Source of the DNA: Phycisphaerae bacterium
Lineage (GTDB): Bacteria; Planctomycetota; Phycisphaerae; SM23-33
Direction of reading: 5' to 3'
DNA length: 35,172 bases
NCBI GenBank assembly: GCA_016929245.1
Contig: JAFGJE010000151.1
Coordinates: 1-35,172, forward strand
Shown: piece by piece, positions 24,596-31,589 of the stretch
Position numbering within the stretch: the first letter of the stretch is position 1
Layout: the number at the start of each line of letters is the position of its first letter
Notes under the pieces: generated by a model
The model's database searches: none
The model's input: only the letters and a program-made list of their open reading frames with translations
What the model was told of the DNA's origin: nothing
Translations under genes and position numbers: made by a program

Positions 24596-25891
24596 TTACA
24601 ACCTCTCGCCGTTCAGCAGGGCGTCGACGTTGATGGGTTTGTGCTGGTCGATGCTGTGATAGGCCGCCACTCCGATGAGAATGGAATACGCGCCGTCCCG
24701 CGTGCCGGCTTTTCGCTTGAGGGGATCCGCGGGGGCGTTGGGGTCGAACATGTCGGTCAGCAGGATCGGGTCGCCGCCTCCGTGTCCGCCCGTTCCGGTG
24801 CGAACTTCGATCGACTCGGGCGCGGAAAATTCGCGGATCAGCGTGATGGACGTGTTGCCCTTTTCCAACTCGCCGGGAACGGTTCCGTCTCCGCTGATGT
24901 AGGTGTTTTCGCAGGCGTGATGTTCCAGGCGCCCTTTCGTTCCGTTAAAGGCGATTCGGTATCCTTCATACGGCGAGTAGGCGTGCAGCAGGTAACTCAA
25001 CACCGCCCCGCGACGATACTTCACCGACACGGACATGTTGTCGAAGATGTCGATTTCCTCGCCGAAGACGCAGCGGTCGCGGAAATATCCGTCTTCCTTT
25101 TCGCAGTCGTAATAGTAATCCTTGAAATGTCCCTCGGTGATGTCGAGGTAGAACTGACATTTCTCCTTCACCGGACACGTCAGGCAGCGTTCTCCATGTT
25201 TTTCCAGGCCTCGCTGTTTGGCGGTTTCGGGCGTGTAGAATTTCCGCGTACCGTGGCAGAACACTTCCTCCGGCGCGTCGTCGATCCACCAGTTGACCAG
25301 GTCGAAATGATGGGTGGATTTGTGCACCAGCAGCGAACCGGAATTTTTACGATTCCGATGCCAGCGGCGGAAGTAGTCCGCGCCGTGGCTGGTGTTGAGC
25401 AGCCAGGCGAAGTCGATGCTGAGCACCTCGCCGATCTCGCCGGCCTGGATGAGTTCCTTCAACTGGCTGCGCGGCGGGGCGTAACGGTAGTTGAAGCTGA
25501 CCTGCACGTTCCGGCCGGTTTTCTTCTGCGTTTCGAGAATTTTTCGACATCGCACCTCGTCGGTGGTCATGGGTTTTTCGGTCACGACGTCGCAGCCGAG
25601 TTCCATCGCCCGGCAGATGTAATCGCTGTGCGTGGCGTCCGGTCCGGTCGTCACGATCACGGTGTCGGGTTTCTTTTCCGCGATCATCCGGTCGAACTGA
25701 TCGGCTTTATACGTGGGAATCGCTTCGTGCTCTCCCTCGGTGATTTGGCGGTTGAAAAAATCCATGCGTCCCTGGTTGGTGTCGCAGATGGCGACGAGTT
25801 CCGCGAGGGAGGAAAAATCGCCTAAAATGGCGGAGGTGAACATTCTGCTTCTACCGCCCAGTCCCACCTGGACATAGCGTTTCTTGGACAT
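24596..25891 (-). CDS. Gfo/Idh/MocA-family oxidoreductase
   Basis: A 431-residue NAD(P)-dependent oxidoreductase of the glucose-fructose oxidoreductase group. The N-terminal Rossmann segment (YVQVGLGGRSRMFTSAIL) and the CDVVTEKPMTTDE motif with its catalytic-type Lys are clear. The C-terminal domain contains WHRNRKNSGSLLVHKSTHHFDLVNWW. A Cys cluster (CLTCPVKEKC, then C...RDRC) occurs near residues 190-240 and is found in some glycan-linked members. It likely oxidises or rearranges a sugar, consistent with the nearby GH127 and sialate esterase. ATG 25891 has AAGGA 8 bases upstream. The longer frame to 26017 covers the promoter. Confidence 0.9.
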   Translation of the reverse strand: MSKKRYVQVGLGGRSRMFTSAILGDFSSLAELVAICDTNQGRMDFFNRQITEGEHEAIPTYKADQFDRMIAEKKPDTVIVTTGPDATHSDYICRAMELGCDVVTEKPMTTDEVRCRKILETQKKTGRNVQVSFNYRYAPPRSQLKELIQAGEIGEVLSIDFAWLLNTSHGADYFRRWHRNRKNSGSLLVHKSTHHFDLVNWWIDDAPEEVFCHGTRKFYTPETAKQRGLEKHGERCLTCPVKEKCQFYLDITEGHFKDYYYDCEKEDGYFRDRCVFGEEIDIFDNMSVSVKYRRGAVLSYLLHAYSPYEGYRIAFNGTKGRLEHHACENTYISGDGTVPGELEKGNTSITLIREFSAPESIEVRTGTGGHGGGDPILLTDMFDPNAPADPLKRKAGTRDGAYSILIGVAAYHSIDQHKPINVDALLNGERL

Positions 25892-25974
25892 CGAACAATT
25901 CCTTCGTTTCAAACGTTTCGGGTGTAACTTTCGCACGCGCAACGCGTAATATGCCAACGTCGGCAAAACATGGT

Positions 25975-26002
25975 ATTGTCCCCTTCCAAGGGGGAAAGTC
26001 AA
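25975..26002 (-). promoter_or_regulatory. Promoter of the Gfo/Idh gene with operator-like palindrome in the spacer
   Basis: Minus strand TTGACT (25997-26002), 16-base spacer and GACAAT (25975-25980). The spacer region contains the perfect palindrome CCCCTTCCAAGGGG at 25980-25993, exactly where a repressor would block polymerase. The leader would be about 77 bases. Confidence 0.4.
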
Positions 26003-26019
26003 TCGAAAAACGGGCAAAT

Positions 26020-26053
26020 CCCGCGAGGAATCGAATCATCTTGTCCTTGCGGG
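26020..26053 (-). terminator. Probable terminator of the AsmA-like operon
   Basis: Stem CCCGCGAGGA/TCCTTGCGGG (10 bp with one G-T pair, 14-base loop) starts 3 bases after the AsmA-like stop and is followed on the minus strand by ATTTGCCCGTTTTT. It is a weak but well-placed intrinsic terminator. Confidence 0.45.
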
Positions 26054-26056
26054 AAT

Positions 26057-29000
26057 CTACTCCGTTTTCAGGGAAGGTTCCACCAGCCGGCGGATGATCG
26101 TCGCTAAGGGACTCAGGGGAACGGTGTCCATCTTCGGATTTTTCAGCGTTCCGGTCACGTGAATCTCCACCAGCGAGCGGGAAAGAGCTTCCAGGAGGTC
26201 TTCGGTAATTTCCCCCAGGCGAGGCAGTTCCCCGGGCGGGCCGGTGAGAAACGTCAGGTCGAGTTTCTCGTTTTTCATGTTCATCGTGCCCGAACCGAGG
26301 ATGCTGATTCCTTTGCCCATGTTGGTCTTTCGGTCCCATCCGGTCAGGTAGATTTCCTCGAAACGGAGGATGTCGTTTTTCAAATGATAGTTGACGAATC
26401 CCCGATTGAACGCGCCTTCGCCGGGCAGTTGGAGGTAGATCACGTTGACCAGTCCGAGAATGACCGGAAGCTCGAAGATGCGCCCGCGGGAAAGGGTCAG
26501 TTCGCCCGTCGCCTGGCGCTTGGGGTGTTTTCCCCCGACGACTTCGAGGCTGAGTCTTCCGGAAAGTTTTCCGTCGAGTTGAATCCGTTTATTCGGATCC
26601 GATCGTCCGGCGTTGACGAGTTGCCCCATGTCGATATTCCAGACCGACGCGCTGAGTTCGTAGTGGATGGGATCGGTCAGTCGGATGGTCAGTTCCCCGT
26701 CGATTTTCCCGTCGTGCGCCCGGGCGCTGATCTCGTTGATCTGCAGAACGTCGCTGTCGGCGCGTTTGAGCAATCGGCCTTTCAGGTCCGTGATATCATG
26801 TTTTTGGAAGGAGAGGGTTTTGAGCTTCACCTTGGCGTCGATCGTGAGTTTATCCTTCGCCTTCTGTCCGGATCGGCCCGTGAGGCTCCCGGTCATCTTC
26901 CGGGGTCCGAATCCGAAGTCCACGATGACATCCCGCAATTCCACTTTTCCCTCCGCGTCCCAGGCGGCCGGCTGGGTGGTCGCGCCCGGCTGGGTGGTCG
27001 CCGTCGGCGGTCGGTGGATATGCAGCGATTGGATATCGGCGTTGATCGTTCCTCCGGGGGTGATGCGCTGGATGAGCGGGACGACTTCGGCTGGGATCGC
27101 CTCCAGCAGGTTCTTGTCCATGGAGAGGTTATTCGCGGAAATCCGCAACACCACGTCCTGGGCGCCGTCGGGGGTGTGGCGGATTACCCCGGACACCTCG
27201 GTGTAGATTTTCTCGTCGCCGGATCGCATCGTTTCGAGGTTCACCACGCCGGGCGTGACGACCGCCAGGCCGGCGACGTTTCGGAAGGTGTATGGAAAAT
27301 CCCTGTATCGCAGGGAGGCGTCCTCGGCGCGGATCGTCACGCGGTACTCCGGTTTCGTGCCGTCGCCCAGGGATCGCGTCATCACGTCGATGTTCGCCTT
27401 ACCGGCCGGGGAGAGGCTTTCCCATACCTCGCGCAGGTTCGGCGGAAGGGCGTCGTGGAATTCCTTCCCCAGCGTCACGTCGTCGGCCTGGATCGCCAGG
27501 TCATATCCCGCCGGGCGCGAATCGCTCCGCTGGAGATCCACCGAACCGGAAATCGCCACCTTCGCCTTGTCGTTCCTTCCCTGGACGTCTTTTAGGACCG
27601 CCTGGGAGGGAGTGATGCGCACTTCGCCGACGGCGTCCCGGATGGGGTAGGGGAATTTCGCGTAGCGGAACGACGCGCCTTTCAAAACGGCGTTGATGTC
27701 ATAGTCCACCGGTTCGTCCCCCGTTTTCCGCACACGGGCCGTGACGTGACCGATCCGCCCGCCGGGATGCAGATCGGCGATCCATTCCCGCATTGGCCCC
27801 TGCAAGGCGCCCAGCAGCGTCTCGTCCAGCCGGACGCGGGTGGCGTGCAGGTGCAGATCCACCGTCATGTCCGGCGTGGTCAATCCCCGCACTTCGCCTT
27901 TGGCGTGCACGATCATTTGTCCGTTGCGGCTTCGCGCTTCGGCGATGCGGATATCCTTTCCCCGCAGCGTGACTTCGCCGAAGATATGCTTCAGGGGATA
28001 CGGGAAGGCTTCGTAGGTGATCCCCGTGAATCCCTTCATGTGAAAATCCACATCCACCGTCGCGTCGACGAGAGGCTCCTGTTTGACGACGCGCACATCC
28101 ACGTCGCACGTTCCGGTGGGGGAGAGTTTTTCCCAGACCGTGTGGTATTGTTTCGGAAGGGCGTTTCGCGTGTCGTCGTCCAGGGGCACGTTTTTTCCGG
28201 ACACCCGGATGTCGTAAAGAGTTTTTCGATGTTTCGTGTCGCGTTTCAGATCCCCCCCGATCGTGACGTTCGCCTCGCCGCGCCGGGCGGTGAAGGAAAT
28301 GCGATACACCCCCGTTCGGTTGAAATACGCCGCCCCGCGCACGTGATCCACCGTCAGGGGGAAACGGTAATAGGTGATGGTCGCGTCCTGGGGTTCGAGG
28401 CGTCCTTCGCAGCGATTTTCCCCCTGGGCGTCGCGCTGGAAGGTCATGGTGATATTGCCCGTTCCCTTGGGGTGAAAATCCCGCTGCACGGTGGCGACGA
28501 TTTCCGCCAGCGGTCCCTTGATTTTATCGGGGAATTGAACGCCCTGTATGTCGATTTTCGCCTGAAAGGGACTGTCCTTGGCGTATCCGTCGTATCGGCC
28601 GTTGAGGGTGAAGACGGCCCGTCCGGCTTCCTTGACCCGTCCGGTGATGTCGATCATTTCCACGTGTTCTTTCGTGAACCGCAACCGCCCTTGCACGTCC
28701 GAAAGCGTCAGGTTGCCCTCGGTTTCGGGCAGCTTCATCGAGAAGTCTTCCAGCGCGATTTCATAACGGCCTTGCTTGGTGTCCGTGCCTTCGCTTTCCA
28801 GGAGCGTGAAGTCGCCGCGGAAATCGTAGCGGTCGATCCACGTGCGATACTCCGGGGGCATGTGGACGAACCATTGCTCGGTGACGCTGCCGGAAATCAG
28901 GCGAATCTCCCCGGTTTGGGTGTCCAGCAGCATTCGGGCGTAGGGAATGGTCTTCCCGTTGCGCGACAGATCCTGCACCGCGACGTCATAGGTGTACGAA

Positions 29001-29611
29001 TTTCTGGGCGTCAAGGAGGCCTTGAACTGCTGCGGCGGCTGTTCCTCCACCACCGGTCCGGCGCTTCCCATCCGTCGGACGCGCGTGTTGAGCAGCCCGT
29101 CCTTCAGCGTGATGCGCGGCAGGGACGTGAGCATCGACGATTTGTCCCGCTGGCGCGAACTGGCGAGGCGGAACAGGCGCTCGGCGTTGCTCGTTCCGTC
29201 TTCGTATTCCAGGTTCACCACCGGACGAAGGCAGACGATCTCCGTCGGTTCGATGCGCCGCTGAAAGATCAGCACGTCAGGGCGATGCTTGAGCACCACT
29301 TCCTCGGCGGTGAAGAAATGCTCGTCCTCCCCGCGAATGCGGACGCGCACGTTGAACAGGCGAATGCCCTCGAAGACGCTGAAACTCGCGTCTTCCACGT
29401 CCACGTCGGCGCCGGTGAGATCCTCCAGCGTTCGCTTCGCTTCGCGGCGGATGTGGCTGGAGCGCGTGAAAAACCATCCCGCGTAGAGCAGCGTCAGCAG
29501 CAGCGCCAACAAAACCAATCCCACCAGGCGCCGGCGCGGCGAGACGTATTTCCACCGTCGTCGTCGCCGCCGGGGCGGAGGGGACAGAATTTTTTTGGCG
29601 AGGCGTTTCAC
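26057..29611 (-). CDS. Giant AsmA-like envelope protein with ~117-residue repeats
   Basis: A 1184-residue protein with a basic N terminus, one transmembrane helix (residues ~29-48) and a long extracytoplasmic part, ending in an AsmA-like C-terminal region (LTLSRGRIFELPVILGLVNVIYLQLPG, then GKGISILGSGTMNMKNEKLDLTFLTGPPGELP). The centre repeats with a period of about 117 residues. FPYP-type cores lie near 417, 534, 651 and 770 (YYRFPLTVDHVRG, YEAFPYPLKHIFG, YAKFPYPIRDAVG, YRDFPYTFRNVAG). LSPxG-type cores lie near 380, 497, 614, 734 and 851. A TATTQPGATTQP linker follows at ~870. This architecture recalls groove-forming lipid carriers (YhdP/TamB/AsmA). The GTG start at 29611 overlaps the UvrC-like stop by one base. 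Confidence 0.87.
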   Translation of the reverse strand: MKRLAKKILSPPPRRRRRRWKYVSPRRRLVGLVLLALLLTLLYAGWFFTRSSHIRREAKRTLEDLTGADVDVEDASFSVFEGIRLFNVRVRIRGEDEHFFTAEEVVLKHRPDVLIFQRRIEPTEIVCLRPVVNLEYEDGTSNAERLFRLASSRQRDKSSMLTSLPRITLKDGLLNTRVRRMGSAGPVVEEQPPQQFKASLTPRNSYTYDVAVQDLSRNGKTIPYARMLLDTQTGEIRLISGSVTEQWFVHMPPEYRTWIDRYDFRGDFTLLESEGTDTKQGRYEIALEDFSMKLPETEGNLTLSDVQGRLRFTKEHVEMIDITGRVKEAGRAVFTLNGRYDGYAKDSPFQAKIDIQGVQFPDKIKGPLAEIVATVQRDFHPKGTGNITMTFQRDAQGENRCEGRLEPQDATITYYRFPLTVDHVRGAAYFNRTGVYRISFTARRGEANVTIGGDLKRDTKHRKTLYDIRVSGKNVPLDDDTRNALPKQYHTVWEKLSPTGTCDVDVRVVKQEPLVDATVDVDFHMKGFTGITYEAFPYPLKHIFGEVTLRGKDIRIAEARSRNGQMIVHAKGEVRGLTTPDMTVDLHLHATRVRLDETLLGALQGPMREWIADLHPGGRIGHVTARVRKTGDEPVDYDINAVLKGASFRYAKFPYPIRDAVGEVRITPSQAVLKDVQGRNDKAKVAISGSVDLQRSDSRPAGYDLAIQADDVTLGKEFHDALPPNLREVWESLSPAGKANIDVMTRSLGDGTKPEYRVTIRAEDASLRYRDFPYTFRNVAGLAVVTPGVVNLETMRSGDEKIYTEVSGVIRHTPDGAQDVVLRISANNLSMDKNLLEAIPAEVVPLIQRITPGGTINADIQSLHIHRPPTATTQPGATTQPAAWDAEGKVELRDVIVDFGFGPRKMTGSLTGRSGQKAKDKLTIDAKVKLKTLSFQKHDITDLKGRLLKRADSDVLQINEISARAHDGKIDGELTIRLTDPIHYELSASVWNIDMGQLVNAGRSDPNKRIQLDGKLSGRLSLEVVGGKHPKRQATGELTLSRGRIFELPVILGLVNVIYLQLPGEGAFNRGFVNYHLKNDILRFEEIYLTGWDRKTNMGKGISILGSGTMNMKNEKLDLTFLTGPPGELPRLGEITEDLLEALSRSLVEIHVTGTLKNPKMDTVPLSPLATIIRRLVEPSLKTE

Positions 29612-30795
29612 TACTCCGGTTCCTTTGCATCGTCGGCGGATTGTTTTTTCTCGACCGCCGCCGATAAACCCAGATCGTCGCGGCGGGTTTGAACGATTTC
29701 ACCGAGCGTTTCGGGGGTGAGGTTCGCGCACCAGCGTACCGCCACGCCGCCGCGTGGCGGGTCGGCGAACAGGCTTCGGGTGATTAGTCCCATGCGCAGC
29801 CGTCCGAAGTCGTCGCAAGGCGGCGTCCGGGCGGTGAGGATTTTCATGCGATCCAGCACTCCCTGAAGCTCATTTTCCTGTAGAGGCCATTGTATCGCGC
29901 CGGCCGGGACGATGTCTCCCCGCCAAACCAGAAACACCCGCGCCTCGCGCCGCGATCCGCCGCGATGCACCAGAATATATCCGAATTCGTCGGCCGGGTG
30001 AACCTCCCGGAAGCATTCCCGCTCGAACAGGCTCAATCGTTCCAGCCGGGCCTTGAAGGAACCGGCGCGTTCGTAATCCCGCGCCTCGGCGGCGGATTTC
30101 ATTCGCGACGTGAGTTTGTCCCGCAACGTCGCGCGATCCCCCCCCGCGAACGCCAGCGCCTCGGCGAGAATCTCCCGATACGCGTCCATGGAAATCGTTC
30201 CGTCGGCGGGACTGACGCAGCGTCCCATTTCCGCGTACGCGCAGCGCGGGCCGTTCGGCGCTCTCCGCAGGCAGGTGATCGAGCGACACAGGTCGAAACT
30301 CTCCTGCAGGCCTTCGATGAAGCTCTCGGCGCCTTTCGCGTCGGCGAACGGACCGAGATAACTCCCCGGCCGCGCGTACACCTCCCGCGTGCGCTGGAAA
30401 TACGGATACGCGTCCTCCAGGTGGATATGGATGAACCAGGGCGCCTTCCAGGAGATCATTTTCGCGTGGCGCTTCGGCCAGAGGATATGGGCGATTTCGA
30501 GAAACCACAAATCCGTCTCGAAATGGCTCCCGCAGCGTCGATAGAAGACGCGCCGGGTGATCCGGCGGAGATCGGGACGTTTGCTCGGAACCGGAAGGTC
30601 CTCGTCGGTTCGTTCCGCGAGGCGATTCCGCGTCCGGGCGCGCATGTCGGCCGCGGTCAGCATGACGATGGGTTCGTTGTTCTCCCCCGCCAGCAGCACC
30701 ACGCCGCGCTTGGCGGGGACGGCCGCGATCTGCTCGTCGGACACCGGCGTCCGAACGTCCAGCCCCTCGTCGAAGAGTTCCGACCAGTTATCCAT
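29611..30795 (-). CDS. UvrC-like protein with degenerate GIY-YIG domain and UVR motif
   Basis: A 394-residue protein aligning with the N-terminal half of UvrC. Residues ~30-110 occupy the GIY-YIG place but read GVVLLAGENNEPIVMLTAADMRAR, so both tyrosines and the YIG glycine are lost, although an Arg and the Glu at residue 100 (WFLE) remain. Residues 120-205 match the UvrC middle (YLGPFADAKGAESFIEGLQESFDLCR, CAYAEMGRCVSPADG). A UVR motif lies at 228-255 (SRMKSAAEARDYERAGSFKARLERL). The RNase H-like and helix-hairpin-helix domains of UvrC are absent; in their place is an unassigned C-terminal part. It is co-transcribed with the AsmA-like gene. ATG 30795 has no clear ribosome site. Confidence 0.82.
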   Translation of the reverse strand: MDNWSELFDEGLDVRTPVSDEQIAAVPAKRGVVLLAGENNEPIVMLTAADMRARTRNRLAERTDEDLPVPSKRPDLRRITRRVFYRRCGSHFETDLWFLEIAHILWPKRHAKMISWKAPWFIHIHLEDAYPYFQRTREVYARPGSYLGPFADAKGAESFIEGLQESFDLCRSITCLRRAPNGPRCAYAEMGRCVSPADGTISMDAYREILAEALAFAGGDRATLRDKLTSRMKSAAEARDYERAGSFKARLERLSLFERECFREVHPADEFGYILVHRGGSRREARVFLVWRGDIVPAGAIQWPLQENELQGVLDRMKILTARTPPCDDFGRLRMGLITRSLFADPPRGGVAVRWCANLTPETLGEIVQTRRDDLGLSAAVEKKQSADDAKEPE

Positions 30796-30809
30796 TGCAT
30801 AGAAAGCCT

Positions 30810-30915
30810 AATGACGAATTCACGAATGATAAATGACGAATCAATTACGAATATCCGAATATCGAATTGGAATGATTCATAATTGATTCGTCATTCGAAT
30901 TTCGTCATTCGTCAA
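30810..30915. repeat. Palindromic element J (ATGACGAAT type)
   Basis: A perfect 16-bp inner pair AATGACGAATCAATTA (30832-30847) with 30880-30895, flanked by imperfect ATGACGAATTC/ATTCGTCATTCG extensions. AT-rich and built from the words TCGTCATT and its complement. It fills the gap between the UvrC-like start and the FabZ-like stop, ending 6 bases from the latter. Similar in position to element I but with different words. Confidence 0.75.
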
Positions 30916-30920
30916 TTCCC

Positions 30921-31397
30921 CTAAATCCACATGCCGGTAATGACGCTCTCGAAACACATTTTCCCGTCCACGAAACCCTGAATCCCCCCTTTGCAGCGGC
31001 GGGGGGGACGCGATTCGAGCATCTTGCCCACGAGCACCAGACGTTGTCCCGGTTCGATCGTCCCGCGAAATTTCACGTCGTCAACCGCGGCGAATCCGAG
31101 GAACCCGTCCACTTTCTCCGCCGTCCAAATATAGTAACTCACCAACTGCGCCGCCGTTTCGATCATCAGCACGCCCGGAAGGATGGGCCGACCGGGAATA
31201 TGGCCGCGCACCCAGAAGTCGTTTTCGGTCGCGTCGTAATATCCGGCCATCAATCCCCGCTCGACATCGAGGTGAATGATCGCGTCGAGGCGTTCAAACT
31301 CATGCCGGTGCGGCAGGACTTCGTAAATTCCCTTTTTGTCCACGAGCACGTTGTTGCAGTCCAGCGTGTCGATATCCAGATACGGTGTCGGGGGCAT
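30921..31397 (-). CDS. FabZ-like 3-hydroxyacyl-ACP dehydratase
   Basis: A 158-residue single hot-dog domain. The signature GHIPGRPILPGVLMIETAAQ contains the catalytic His66 and Glu80, 14 residues apart as in E. coli FabZ (H54/E68). The end of the protein, VGKMLESRPPRRCKGGIQGFVDGKMCFES, fits the substrate-binding strands. It would dehydrate beta-hydroxyacyl-ACP in fatty acid synthesis or a related acyl pathway in the cytoplasm. No fab or lpx gene adjoins, so it could equally serve a polyketide or special-lipid route. AAGGA lies 8 bases before ATG 31397. Confidence 0.87.
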   Translation of the reverse strand: MPPTPYLDIDTLDCNNVLVDKKGIYEVLPHRHEFERLDAIIHLDVERGLMAGYYDATENDFWVRGHIPGRPILPGVLMIETAAQLVSYYIWTAEKVDGFLGFAAVDDVKFRGTIEPGQRLVLVGKMLESRPPRRCKGGIQGFVDGKMCFESVITGMWI

Positions 31398-31450
31398 GAA
31401 ATCTTCCTTACAAATACGATGAAATCTCCATCTCGTCCGTGAAAAACAAG

Positions 31451-31479
31451 AGCGTATCAGCTTACCGCGGCAGGGTCAA
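31451..31479 (-). promoter_or_regulatory. Possible promoter of the FabZ-like gene
   Basis: Minus strand TTGACC (31474-31479), 17-base spacer and TACGCT (31451-31456), with a leader of about 47 bases before ATG 31397. The -10 is weak. Confidence 0.35.
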
Positions 31480-31495
31480 CGGAAATCGCAATATC

Positions 31496-31579
31496 TGTCA
31501 TCCTGAGCCCCTAAGGGGTGAAGGACCTTACGGATTCGCGGGCGTAAGGTCCTTCACCCCTTAGGGGCTCAGGATGACA
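31496..31579. repeat. Palindromic intergenic element E (TCATCCTGAGC type), perfect 37-bp arms
   Basis: Arms 31496-31532 and 31543-31579 are exact reverse complements around a 10-base loop. They carry the end module TGTCATCCTGAGC, a nested CCCCTAAGGGG palindrome, and the inner module AAGGACCTTACG that is also found in elements A and D. It ends 10 bases from the sialate esterase stop. Confidence 0.92.
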
Positions 31580-31589
31580 TTCAAACCTA

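Noticed and set aside
27746-29692. 648-residue open frame on the plus strand opposite the AsmA-like gene
   Set aside because: No recognisable domain and it runs antiparallel to a gene with regular repeats and a membrane helix. It is a composition shadow.
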